Source: Rehmannia glutinosa
Lineage: Eukaryota > Streptophyta > Magnoliopsida > Lamiales > Orobanchaceae
Assembly: GCA_016081115.2 (NCBI GenBank)
Contig: CM071929.1
Span: forward strand, 2,976,001 to 3,040,000
Length of the DNA: 64,000 nucleotides
Direction of reading: 5' to 3'
Below, in pieces: positions 47,806 to 58,919 of the stretch (its first letter is position 1; every line of letters starts with the position of its first letter). A program made the translations under genes and the position numbers. Below the pieces are notes generated by a model. The model had not been told where the DNA came from, made no database searches, and saw nothing but the letters and a program-made list of their open reading frames with translations.

Positions 47806-47967
47806 TCAATTGGGTACTGGCCAAGCAACGTCAATCGTGCGATGAGTTGTGTAGTATTTCTGGAGCCAAAGGATCGATGAGGCGATGATTACGAAGAGAA
47901 TAAAAAGACCAACTAGAGAGAAAATAGATCGTGACTGAGTGATGCCGAAGTTGACGACTGGCGCCAT
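47806..47967 (-). CDS. Possible 53-residue single-pass membrane protein
   Basis: A small ORF reads MAPVVNFGITQSRSIFSLVG..., followed by a hydrophobic segment of about 21 residues (about residues 15-35), then WLQKYYTTHRTIDVAWPVPN and a TGA stop. The start context AATGGCG is favourable for plants, except for T at -3. The predicted topology is one transmembrane helix with a basic-aromatic tail. A CAG acceptor-like site lies about 70 bp upstream. I do not recognise a family. Ordered composition, one strong helix and a charged tail make it look like a real microprotein, but a chance ORF cannot be ruled out. Confidence 0.4.
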   Translation of the reverse strand: MAPVVNFGITQSRSIFSLVGLFILFVIIASSILWLQKYYTTHRTIDVAWPVPN

Positions 47968-48369
47968 TGAGAGTCATGTGGTTTGGAGGGACTACACAGT
48001 GACGGCGGAAATAATTTAGAAAATGAAATCTGGAAAACAAGAAAAGAGGGCATAAATGAGTTAGGGCTCTCTAGGTCAATTTAAGTAATCATATTTAATA
48101 ATATATAATATTATATAAACGAGGATGGTCCGAGGTGGGTCCTATATGACCTATTCTCGCATTGAACAACCTTTATCGAGTTTAAAGGATAACACTCATT
48201 ACTCATCCGAAAAATTGTTTAGATGAACTTAGATCTATCCAAGCAAGATTATAGATTCAATTTTGGATTCGCTCCGTGATCATCACTGTATCAAAATAGT
48301 GGTAAAAGTTCATATAGATTCCTTTTTATGCAGGATAATTTTGTTCAAAATATTAAATTGAATTTGATT

Positions 48370-48697
48370 CAAAGTTAGAGTGTCAAATCGTGTTATCGTG
48401 TTGTGTTTGGCGTTGACACGATAATGACACGATAGGATAAGAGCAAACACAAACACAACATGATAAGAATCGCTCACGACATGACACGAGCACGGAGTTT
48501 CTTGGTCAACACGACACGTCACGATAAGTCAAAAAAAAGGAAAATGATTTACATGTCAATACACGATAGCAAATTACACGATATTACACGATAATACACG
48601 ATAAAAATATACAAATATCAGGTTATTGTGTAAATTGTGCCACTAACTCGCTATTTTCGTATCGTTTCGTGATCGTGTTGTGTCAAAAATCGCTACC
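48370..48697. mobile_element. Probable hAT-type element rich in ACACGATA repeats
   Basis: Subterminal strings of the type acacgata and gtgttatcgtgttgtg occur many times on both strands, and the two sides mirror each other (tgtcaaatcgtgttatcg on the left; cgtgatcgtgttgtgtc on the right). This pattern is common in plant hAT-type MITEs. Exact ends and target duplication were not found. Confidence 0.45.
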
Positions 48698-49192
48698 CAT
48701 ATATTTATGGATAGGGATGGTAATGGGACGGGTTCAAACCGGACCCACAATGAACCCGTCCCGTCTAGACCAAGAACCCCCCCCCCCACCGGGTTTGGGG
48801 GGTAACGGGTTTATATTTTCCAAACTGGCCAGGTCCGGGCGGATAACGGGCCATTGGCTAGACTCGCCGGACTCACCCCGCATATTTACAGTAATACAGT
48901 GGTGGATGTATGTAATTTGGATTAGCATATTTATTAGAGTTTTTAATGTTGAGATGTTTAAATGTTGAGATGGGTACTTTTATAAAGTTAAGTTTTCTCT
49001 TCTTTTTCCATATGTTGCTTCTTTTCTCTTGTCATTAAGGGAACAAACATAATGTACAAGTGAAGAAGACGAAGTACATTAGAATTAAAAGAATGATTTT
49101 TTATTAGGGCCTGCTTGTTTTAATGGTTCACGTTTTCATAATTTTGACTACTATTTATCCATTCAAGATCAAATTATATACATTCTCAAAAA

Positions 49193-49842
49193 TGTTGGGA
49201 AAGAGTGTCAAAATAAATGACACCTAAGACAAATGAAAATAGTAAAATCTTTTCCCACCCAAATTTTGGATTAAAAATGGGAACCAAACCAAGAATAATA
49301 GTGCAAGACGATAAAAAATAGGACACAATAATTTTTTGTGGAAAACTCAAATCGGGAAAAACCACGAGACCGTAGTCCGGATAAATTCTCCACTAAATGT
49401 ATAGTAGAGGCTTACAATATTTCTCCCTAAAAATAGGGGATACACAAATTATCTCAAGTTACTCAACTTGGAATACCCGAGAAAATAGGAATGCTTTATT
49501 TTGGGTGAGAATGAAAAATTACTACTAATTTTTCTCCCTTTATTCACTCAAAAACACACACTTATAGAAATCTCTCTACTCTCTATTTTTATCTCTTTCT
49601 AGCAATTGTTAAATTGCTTCTTGTTGGTGTGATTTCTTCTTTGCTAAGCATGCCTATTTATAGGCAAAGGATACATAATCTTTGCGCCAAAAACTTGAGA
49701 AAGTTGTTCAACATTTTCGGTCACTTTTGAAGCCAAATTACTTGTTCAATTTGGACAAGTTTTCTTTCCTTCTTTTTCAAAAAATCGGTGCCTACAATTG
49801 TTGCCCATTTTTGACTTGGCCACCACATGAGGTGGACTAACA
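49193..49842 (-). repeat. copia-3 3' LTR
   Basis: The 650-bp LTR, on the minus strand, starts TGTTAGTCCACCTC and ends TTTCCCAACA. A TATA box lies at 49655-49662 (minus). It is close to 53793-54429, differing by small indels and substitutions. Confidence 0.9.
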
Positions 49843-49863
49843 ATTCTCCCCTCCACCTCATGT

Positions 49864-52800
49864 GGGAAATTAACTAAACCCGCTTTGCTTCCTCGCAAGC
49901 TTCAAACTTATCTCTTGGTAAAGACTTTGTCAAGATATCGGCGCCATTTTCATCGGTGTGAACTTTCTCAAGTTGCATCAACTTTTCATAAAGCACGTCT
50001 CGAATCCAATGGTATCTCACATCAATGTGTTTTGATTTTGAGTGGAATGAAGAATTCTTACTCAAGTGGATTGCGCTCGACTATCACAAGAGAGCGTGTA
50101 TTTTTTCTGCTTCAAATTTAATTCTGCAGAAACTTCTTCAACCACAACATCTCCTTGCAAGCTTCCTTTACCGCAATGTACTCACACATTGTGGATAATG
50201 CCACGCATTTTTGAAGTTTCGATTGCCAAGAGATAGCTCCCCGCAAATCTCATCGGTATCAGGATGTGGACTTCCCGGAATCAACATCACCGGACCATAT
50301 CTCGCATCTGTGAATCCGCTTCAAAGCAGGTTTGGTCATCACCAAATTTTAGACAATATTTAGAAGTACCTCTCAAGTACCTCAATATCCATTTCACTGC
50401 GGACGGTGATCTTTCCTGTATTAGAGAGAAAAGCTAACAACACCAATCGCATGAGCAATATCGGTCTAGTACATACCATAGCATACATCAAAGCGCCAAT
50501 CGCGTAAGCATATGGTACCTTTTGCATTTCGCTTTATCTTCCTCACTTGTGGGACATTGCGCCGCGCTTAGCTTGAAGTGGCCCGCAAGTGGAGTAGATC
50601 GATCGGTTGGTTTTGACTTGTTCATGTTGAATCTCTCAAGAACTTTCTCAACGTATTTTTCTTGAGATAACCGAGCTTCCTTCTTGCCCTATCTCTTGAG
50701 ATTTTCATCCCAAGAATTTGCTTAGTCGGTCCTAAGTCTTTCATCGCAAAGACTTGCCAAGTTCTTTCTTCGCCTTCTCAATCTTGTGGCATCATGACCT
50801 ACAATCAAAGATATCATCCACATACAATAATAGTATGATAAAATCATTATCACCGAATTTCTTAAAGAATACACGGTGATCGGATCTTAACTTGTCCTAT
50901 TATAGTCATGGTCACGTCATGAAAGAGTCAAACTTCTTGTACCATTGTCTTGGAGCTTGTTTTAAGCCGCATGCTCTTCTTCTTCAACCTCGCATACTAA
51001 GTTCTCCTTACCTTTGACTTTGAATCTTTCCGGTTGCTCCATGTAGATTTCTTCGTTCAAATCTCCATGAAGAAATGCAGATCTTCACATCAAGTTGTTC
51101 GATCTCCAGGTCCAGTGGCGGCTATCCCAAGAACAACTCGATTGAGGACATATTCACCATGGTGAGAAAATTTCTTCAAAATCAACACCCTTCTTCCTCG
51201 ATGAAACCCTTCACAACCGACCCTAGCTTTATACCTTGGTTGCAAGCTTTGCTCTTGATCTTCAACCCGTACACCCATTTATTTTTCAGAGTACGTTTAC
51301 CTTTCGGTAGCTTTACCAGGTCATATGTGTGATTTTCCGCAAAGAGTTCACTCTTCTTTCATGGCCTCTATCCACATATCCTTCCTCGATCATGTGATAT
51401 GGCCTCGCAAAACTCGTGGTTCTCCCGTCTGTGAGTATTACATACTCATGTGGGCTATATCCAGTAGAAGATTGTCTTTGTCTAGTGGACCTTCTAGCCG
51501 CATCTTACGGTGGTGGGCGGAGGGACATCACCGATTGTATCATGGTGTTGCTCTTGCACACCTCCCCTGTGATTCTTATTTCTAGGAGAAGAAAGCGGAT
51601 CTACGTCATCGAGGAACATATTTATTTGATTGATTTTTCAACTTTGGCATCTTCAATTGTCTCGATCCTCAAGGAATACAACATCCCCGCTTCGATAACT
51701 TTCTTCTTGATGGATCCCATAACTGTGAGCGAATTGTTCATGGCTATATCCCAAGAAGATGCATGACTTGGTCTTGTCATCAAGCTTGGATCGTTCATCT
51801 TTTGGAATGTGCACAAACGCCTTGACCAAACACTCTCAAGTGTTTGTAGGAAACATCTTTTCGATCGGTCAAACTCTATCCGGAATGTCGCCACCCAGGA
51901 GGAGCGATGGAGAAAGGTTGATTAGATTAACTGATCCTCATTGCTTCACCCCAAAAGGATTTGGGCGGATTGGAATGTGATAGCATACATTTGACTCGTT
52001 CACAAATTGTCTGTTCATCCTTTCTCTTTACACCATTATGTTGAGGAGTTTTGGAACACTCTTCTCAAGCTTGATTCCATGATCCCCGCAATGTTGCTCA
52101 AATGGACCCTGGTATTCACCACCATTGTCGCGACGAACTCGCTTGACTTCTTTCCTGTTTCTCTTTCAACACTTGCTTGAAAATTCTTAAAGATACCTTA
52201 ACTTGATCTTTAGATTTCAAAGCAAAACACCGACTTTTCTACTTAAATCATCAATAAATGTTACAAAATATATTGCACCACCAAGACTTCTATCTTTCAT
52301 GTAGCATAAATCAAGTATGCACGGATCTAGTGGATGAGATTTTCTTGAAGGTGAAAAACTCTTGAAAGCAACTCTGTGTTGTTTTCCAATTAAACAATCA
52401 ACACAAGTTTGTAGGGGCATATTGGTTACCTCTGGGAGAAGTTTCTTTCTGGTCAAAACTTCCAAGCCCTTCTGACTTAGATGTCAGGAGCCTTTTATGC
52501 CATAGCTCAATGGATGAACTTTTATCAATTGCATTTACCTCTCCATTAGATAATCGGCTTGCATGGTCAGAGAAGTGCTTCGTCCCTTAGCGACAATGAG
52601 AGAGCCTTTGGTGAGCTTCCATTTTCCTTCACCAAAGTGATTGTCATAGCCAGCATCGTCAAGCTTGCCAGTGGAAATAATATTTAGCCGAATGTCAGGA
52701 ATATGTCTGACATCCTTGAGCACGAGCCTGCTTCCTGTATCAGTGTTTAATATGATGTTACCTATGCCAACGACCTCCGTCACACCATGGTTGGCCATTC

Positions 52801-53757
52801 TGACTTTGCCAAAGCTACCACCGGTGTATGTATGATGTGAACATATCACGATGAGGTAGCTCTGAATCAATAATCCAGTCCGTCTTTGGCATGCAAAATC
52901 GATACAAGCATCATCACAAATGATGACAACATCACCATCAATGCGGCGGCAGAATGTCTTTGTCATCGATTTTGTTTTCATTATTTCCATTCTTTTGGTC
53001 TCTTTTCTTCTTTCTACAATCTCTCTCATAGTGATTTGGACCACCACAATAATGACATTTGAAGTCCTTCCTGGATTTGGACCTCCTGGATTTGTCTCTT
53101 TTATTTTGAGAACCTCTAAACTTGCTCCTTCCCCGTTTGTCATTTTAGCTACTAAGACTTTTGACTCGAGAAGAATATTCTAACTCATTTCTTCTCGGAC
53201 TCTTCATTAAGAAGACAATCTTTGACCATCTGCATAGTCAGTTCACCATTCGGGGCTGAGTTACTGACTGACACCACAAGCGTGCCCCAACTGTCAGGTA
53301 ACGAGCTGAGCAGCAATAAAGCAATCACTTCATCATCAAGGGATATTTTCATAGTGGTAGATTGATTTATCAGACCCTGATACGCATTTAGGTGCTCCGT
53401 CATGTTTGCACCTTCCGTGTATCTGAGCCGAACAATTTTTCCGATAATAGAAGCTTTGTTTGAGCATTTTTCCTCTCAAACATGGTTTCAATATTTTTCC
53501 ACAGAACATCAGCCTTTTCCTCATTAGCAAAATGATGGAAAATGCTATGCTCAAGGAAACGCCGGATATATCCTACAGTTTTTCTGTGTAGGATTTTCCA
53601 CTCGTCATCACTTGTATCTTTTGGTTTGGCCAAGATCACCTTTCAAGGGCAAATAAAGATCCTTGCAGTAGAGAAGATCCAACATACTTGGTTTCCAAAT
53701 ATTATAGTTGGATCCGTTGAGTTTGAACATCCCACCAACAGATGTCGATTCCTCCAT
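49864..53757 (-). pseudogene. copia-3 gag-pol remnant
   Basis: Gag starts at ATG 53757 (MEESTSVGGMFKLNGSNYN) and shifts frame to ILAKPKDTSDDEWKILHRK and later MTEHLNAYQGLINQ. A complete CX2CX4HX4C knuckle (CHYCGGPNHYERDC) lies near 53015-53057. The protease start WIIDS near 52875 is followed by a deletion, so the D-S/T-G motif is not intact. The GAG-pre-integrase and integrase region is around 52217-52520, the RT YVDD motif at 50812-50823, and the RNase H end (SKHIDVRYHWIRD) at about 49874-50040. Stops and shifts divide the whole, so no full product is possible as written. Confidence 0.85.
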
Positions 53758-53771
53758 TTTTTAATCCGCAA

Positions 53772-53790
53772 CAACGTGGCTCTGATACCA
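53772..53790 (-). other. copia-3 primer-binding site
   Basis: On the minus strand TGGTATCAGAGCCACGTTG begins two bases inside the 5' LTR border. TGGTATCAGAGC is the exact complement of the initiator methionine tRNA 3' end. Confidence 0.9.
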
Positions 53791-53792
53791 CT

Positions 53793-54429
53793 TGTTGGGA
53801 AAGAGTGTCAAAATAAATGACAGCTGACAACGGAAATAGTAAAATCTTTTCTCACCCAAATTTGGATTAAAAATGGGAACCAAACCAAGAATAATAGTGC
53901 AAGACGATAAAAAATAGGACACAAGAATTTTTTCGTGGAAAACCCAAATCGGGAAAAACCACGAGACCGTAGTCCGATAAATTCTCCACTAAATGTATAG
54001 TAGAGCTTACAATATTTCTCCCTAAAAATAGGGGATACACAAATTATCTCAAGTTACTCAACTTGGAATACCCGAGAAAATAGGAATGCTATTTTGCGAG
54101 AATGAAAAATTACTACTAATTTTTCTCCTTTTCTTCACTAAAAACACACACTTATAGAATCTCTCTACTCTCTATTTTTTCTCTTTCTAGCAATTGTTAA
54201 ATTGCTTCTTGTTTCGTGTGATTTCTTCTTTGCCTAAGCATGCCTATTTATAGGCAAATGATACATAATGCTACCAAAAACTTCACAAAATTGTTCAACA
54301 TTTTGGTCACTTTTGAAGCCAAATTACTTGTTCAATTTGGACAAGTTTTCTTTTCTTTTTTTCAAAAAAATCGGTTTTCTACAATTGTTGCCCATTTTTG
54401 ACTTGGCCACCGCGTGAGGTGGACTAACA
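53793..54429 (-). repeat. copia-3 5' LTR
   Basis: The 637-bp partner of 49193-49842 has the same ends and a TATA box at 54245-54252 (minus). Confidence 0.9.
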
Positions 54430-54676
54430 AAAAAAAACAATCAAATTAAATAAGGAAAATATAATAGGAAATAAAACAGCAGCTAATATCACTCTGATAG
54501 CATAGCAGTTTCATACTTTCATATGTACGCCGTCTAACGGGTTCAATCCGCCGGGTAGCGGGTTTAATACGAGGCGGGGCGGGGTGGTGCCTGGTCTTAT
54601 TTTCTTTTGGCGGGGCGGGTCTCGGGATTGGCCAAACCCATCACAGACCCGCCCCGTTGGCATCCCTATTCATGGA

Positions 54677-55208
54677 TAACGTTACATTAAGAAGTTTCGA
54701 AGGTATATGCTATATTGGATAAGTTTGGGATTGTCATTGTATTTTGCATTTTATTTTTTTCCCCAAAAACTACTCGTTCATTTACCTTCAATTTTACGTG
54801 TTCAATAAATGTCAAGGCATATACGTTTTAGAAGTCGTGGCACGATATCATTTTTGGTTCCTCAAAGTAACCATTATAGTAAGTTTTAAGCACATTTAAA
54901 CAAAATGTTTCAAGCACAAAAAGTTATGTTTGTGCAACTAAACAAAACAAATAAATGCAAATATAATATATAAATATTTACAAATGAATAATACATTTTT
55001 GTATATTGAATATATATTCATGCTTTTTTAGATTAATGAAATTAATGATAATAAAGTTCTTTATCTGTATATATGACCAAACATCAAAGAATCCAAAAAG
55101 TTTCAATTACCAGCATAAATTGCTTTTATTCCAATCGGAGCAAAGTCACTCGATTCAAATTTCTTTTTTTTTTTGTTGCCTGATCTATTTGAAAGTCAAT
55201 CCCCCCTA
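54677..55208. other. AT-rich stretch without a gene
   Basis: I see no coding exon and no repeat with clear ends. Short frames near 55006-55209 are low-complexity. Confidence 0.5.
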
Positions 55209-55217
55209 AATAAATAC

Positions 55218-56381
55218 GGGGAAAATACAAAAATGGTCCTATAACTTTAGGTACTAAGCAATTTTAGTCATGTTCGTTATTGCATTTTGCGAATTGAGTC
55301 CTATTATATTTGTCACGACTTTGGTCCTATTCTCACTAGAGTCCCAAAATCTGGAGGCTAACTTGCATATGAAGGGCACACGACCCGTATTATTGCTGAG
55401 GTGGACCTATTTTATTACAAGAATACCAGTCAAATAACTTGGTCAAAATCCGAGCAAAATGGGTCCTGTAACTTTATTTGACTAGTAAAAGGTAAGAAAA
55501 AACAATATGAAAATAAAAGAAAGAAATATTAATATATTAAAAATGTAAGTTTATATAAATGATATAAATCCAAATAAATTAATAAATTAAAGCATATATA
55601 TATATCAATATTAAATACTTTACGAATATATTTATTAATTTTGATAAATTAAAATCTTTATATATAGAAATAATATAAAAAATACAAAAGTTATAAAAAC
55701 ATGTTAAAAAATTATTTTAAAAATGAGAATATTTATTACAAAGTATAATAATAAAATAGAAAATAGTTTAAACTTATAAGGGCGTGACCAAAATTGCTAG
55801 GGATGTCAATGGGTCGGGTCCGTCGGACCCAAGACCCGGGCAGGTCAAGAAAATACAATACCCATACCCGCCCCGCCTCATCTAGACCCATACCCGCCCC
55901 GCCTCATCAGACCCATACCCGACCCATACCCGTGTCTTGCGGTACCGTTAGACCCATTAGACCCGCCAACTTCATATATTTAGCCAATTTTTACGATTTT
56001 TACTCAAAATAGTACACTCAAAATTTATGTTATTTATATAATTTTGTAGATATTATATAAATTATGAAATAAACACCAACATATATAAATCAAGAGTTCT
56101 TGAACAAGAATAATACAATATATTCATTCTATATAAAAATAAAAAACTAAAAAAATTATATGGGTGGGTCCGGGTCGGGTCCCCATACATGCATACGTTA
56201 CCCGACCCATACTCGCTCGGGTCTAAAACTCAATACCCATTATCCGTCCCATACCCATTTATTGGACCCATACCCGCCCCAAATGAGGCGGGTCTGGTTC
56301 AACCGGGTCTTACCGGACCCATTGCCATCCCTAAAAATTGCTTAATACCTAAAGTTACGTGATCATTTTTTCATTTTCCCT
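55218..56381. mobile_element. MULE-like element containing a nested hAT element
   Basis: Inverted ends start GGGGAAAATACAAAAATGG on the left and AGGGAAAATGAAAAAATG on the right, followed on both sides by taactttaggta and aagcaattttta strings. Flanks AATAAATAC (55209-55217) and AATAAACAC (56382-56390) are a 9-bp target duplication with one mismatch. The element belongs to the same broad end type as those at 16643 and 46353. No transposase is present. Confidence 0.75.
55798..56333. mobile_element. hAT-type MITE with perfect 8-bp target duplication
   Basis: This 536-bp element begins TAGGGATGTCAATGGGTCGG and ends, inverted, TAGGGATGGCAATGGGTCC. It is flanked by perfect AAAATTGC copies at 55790-55797 and 56334-56341. 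Inside are repeated gggtc/gacccatacccgccccgcc strings near both ends. It was inserted into the MULE-like element at 55218-56381. The ends are related to those of the element at 48712. Confidence 0.85.
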
Positions 56382-56390
56382 AATAAACAC

Positions 56391-57387
56391 AGTCTCCATT
56401 AGTTTAAAAATAACAATTTGTGTGTAAAACTATCAAATTAGTTCGTTGTCGTCAATCTCAATTCAAATATAATTTCAAACTCATTATTTCTTTTTTGTAC
56501 CACACTTAATTACAATAAAACGGTATTCCTATAATTACATAAAACGGTATTCCCATAATTACATAAAACGGTATTCGACAAATCTTGATTTGTATGCGTA
56601 ACTAGTTAAGAGTCAAAAGGCCGTCCATTTCTCACTTTTGTATGAAGTATTTCTGTTAGTGAAATAGCAACTTGGTCGTTTATTGTTTGAATTAGGATCA
56701 GGCCCATGAGTAGAAGGTCTTTGAAGTTGGGCCCAAATGTGAAGGTCAATGAAGCCCATTTTGAGCTCTGATTTTAACAATGCTCTTACATACATTGTGA
56801 GAATCTAGTTTTTGACCTCCAATTTCCCAAGCATATATAACTAGAACTTTATAAAATTTCCCAAGCTCTCTAAAAGTTTTGCTAATTCCTTCAGAAAAAA
56901 ATTGGCAATATTTATAAGTTTCCAAAATAAGATATTATTATAAACTGTTTTAGAAAATGTGGGAGATCTTTTTTTCTTTTTTGAGTACAATGGGGGAATT
57001 TGGGAGGGACACACACACTCGTATGAGATCGAATACAAGTCATTCATCCTTACAACACATTTGTTGATCCCAAACATGGGAGATCCGAACTTTAAACACA
57101 CTTGGTTTTTATGATAATTTTATAATGTTATCACAAGTGGTTTCTTTCATAACCCTTTTTTTTTGAAAAAATGTTATAGGTAAAATGAGTTGCTCTGGCA
57201 ACTATGTTAGATAGTTTTGGTGGAGTTCCCCTGCCCCAACCAGTGTACACAAATTACTGTAATATATTTGCAATGGTAATGAAATGAGTTTCATTCATTT
57301 AATTTGTTGAAATTGGCCAACTACGTACTAACCACATAACATCATAACCCTTACAAAACCCCCATATATATATATATATATGAAAGT
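56391..57387. other. AT-rich intergenic stretch
   Basis: No credible gene. A short tandem cluster of 'ataattacataaaacggtattc' occurs at about 56518-56576, three copies of the acggtattc core. A (TA)n run lies at about 57365-57380. Confidence 0.5.
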
Positions 57388-57720
57388 TAATATACTAATT
57401 TTTATACACTTATTAATCATCTCGTAGTGAAATAGGAGATGAAACACCATTTTTGAACATAAAACTCAATTGTTGGAATAGAAGATCTCAACAGTTGAGA
57501 TCTTCTGTTCGGAATGGTGTTTCATCTCCTATTCTACCGCACGAACGATTGTCATATGTATAAAAATTAACACATCAATTTTCAAGCATAAATTATGGGT
57601 CTATTCCAACAGATTGAGATTTTACATTGCTCCAAAATGGTGTTTCATCTCCTATTCTATCGCATTTAACGATTGTCATGTGTATAAAAATTACCATATC
57701 ACTTTTCAAGCATAAATTAT
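57388..57720. repeat. Foldback repeat with a tandemly duplicated right arm
   Basis: Two arms of about 80-100 bp (about 57388-57492 and 57494-57572) are inverted copies, meeting in the perfect hairpin AGAAGATCTCAAC-A-GTTGAGATCTTCT at 57480-57506. The right arm (ggtgtttcatctcctattct through ttcaagcataaattatggg) occurs again at about 57639-57724, so it is duplicated in tandem. This is probably a MITE-type element with a later partial duplication. No target duplication was identified. Confidence 0.65.
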
Positions 57721-57724
57721 GGGT

Positions 57725-58102
57725 TTTTATAAGACACGCGATAACAGTATAAAAAAACGTGCTAATCACCCGTCATCAGAATTTCAAGTTAAACGCCATT
57801 TTGAAATATAAGATCTCATCCGAACCTCACCTAGACAAGTTTACTCTTTTCCACAACAAGCAGAATAAACAGCACGCACATATGATCAAATCCAAGAAAG
57901 GAGGACAAAAAAGCAGACAACTCTATCAAAAATTCTTAGCAGCATGAAGATTTAATTAATAGAAGGACAACACAATTAAATTTCATCTAATCATCAAAAC
58001 TTCTTACATTTGGTTCAAACCAAACCAACAAGTACACATTATATTGTTCACAGTCAATAAGGACTAAATCAATGAAATTTTTCAGACATTGTATTATATT
58101 CC
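57725..58102. other. Non-coding stretch, 3' side of the CLE gene
   Basis: No gene is seen. The part nearest 58102 is probably the 3' UTR of the minus-strand CLE precursor gene. Confidence 0.45.
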
Positions 58103-58381
58103 TTAAGACAATGCTGGTGATTTAGAATGATGTTGAGGATCCGGCCCTCCAGGCGCGACTCTCATCGTCCCTGCATCCAACATTATCGCCCTTCTTCGAT
58201 AGTATTCCAACTTAGGCTCATCAAATCCCATTTTACGGAGCATCACACGAGCGCCATCAGATGGACGTTCATGTCCAGCCAAGAATCCAGTACGAAAACG
58301 TGTACCCGAACTCGACATAAACAGAGATGAAATAATCATACTAAGTAACACAATTCTTGTAATAACACCAGAAATTCCCAT
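58103..58381 (-). CDS. CLE signalling peptide precursor (CLE1-7 type)
   Basis: A single-exon 92-residue secreted precursor. The start is ATG at 58381 (MGISGVITRIVL...); the open frame continues upstream without ATG. Residues 1 to about 26 are a hydrophobic signal peptide (IVLLSMIISSLFMSSSG). A variable region contains LRKMGFDEPKLEYYRRR, comparable to the LHELGFD stretch of CLE5/6-type precursors. The CLE motif RVAPGGPDPQHH is at 74-85, followed by a seven-residue tail SKSPALS. Arabidopsis CLE5/6 carry RVSPGGPDPQHH, so this peptide differs at position 3 (Ser to Ala). After processing it would act in the apoplast on leucine-rich-repeat receptor kinases, as known for the family. Neighbours are transposons, so its own promoter is expected. 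It was not assigned to a numbered CLE. Confidence 0.88.
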   Translation of the reverse strand: MGISGVITRIVLLSMIISSLFMSSSGTRFRTGFLAGHERPSDGARVMLRKMGFDEPKLEYYRRRAIMLDAGTMRVAPGGPDPQHHSKSPALS

Positions 58382-58700
58382 TTTACTATGTTTATGTTGG
58401 AACAATGTGTTATGCTTGTAAATTGAGATATGATATGATTTTAGGATTGGAGAACCCTTTTATGAAAGATCAGAAAGGGACATTGTTTTTTTCTTTCTTA
58501 AGGACAAATTAAAATCCAATGTGCAATATTTTAGAGATGGATCATATTGGAAAATCGTCTAGGCAGAAAAGTCCAAGAAATCAAAAGTTTGTTTTGTCAT
58601 CTTTACAAGATATGCAAATTTATGTATATGTTTAGTCTTAATTTCCTCAAAAAACAGATCATCATCCCATATAAAGAGCAATAGTGTTGGTGCCTCAATC
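58382..58700 (-). promoter_or_regulatory. Upstream region of the CLE gene
   Basis: On the gene strand a TATA-like CATAAAAGGG lies about 80 bp before the start codon, which would give a short leader. Another TATAT string is about 300 bp upstream. No other motif is clear. Confidence 0.3.
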
Positions 58701-58919
58701 TTTTGTCTGACCAACTGTCAGTAAGGCTGCCGTTTTTTAGTTCATTATCCAGTCACTATTTTGTTGTTTAGTTGGGCGTGGTCACTTGGTCAGCGGGACA
58801 AAAGCAAGATGAATCATGAATGATCCACAAATACATATGAGACAAAGAAACCTTTACTCCACCAATAAATTAAGGTAATAGCAAGAGATTTGTCGGGGAT
58901 TAAGTGTGGTAGTTGAGAG

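Larger units (their letters stand above)
49193..54429 (-). mobile_element. copia-3, full-length Ty1/copia retrotransposon (Tork-like)
   Basis: The 5.2-kb element is on the minus strand, with LTRs at 49193-49842 (3') and 53793-54429 (5'). Flanking A5 is a compatible target duplication. A methionine-tRNA primer site sits next to the 5' LTR and a purine tract (ggtggaggggag on the minus strand) next to the 3' LTR. The integrase (GKQHRVAFKSF, YFVTFIDDLSRK) and RNase H end (VHTDENGADILTKSLPRDKFEAC) resemble the Tnt1/Tork lineage. The coding region has many frameshifts. Confidence 0.9.
48712..54668. mobile_element. hAT-type MITE split by copia-3
   Basis: Ends are TAGGGATGGTAATGGGACGGGT and, inverted at the right, TAGGGATGCCAACGGGGCGGGT. 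Flanks are TTTATGGA (48704-48711) and TTCATGGA (54669-54676), an 8-bp duplication with one mismatch as expected for hAT transposition. Without the copia at 49193-54429 the element is only about 0.7 kb and has no transposase, so it is a non-autonomous element. Confidence 0.75.
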
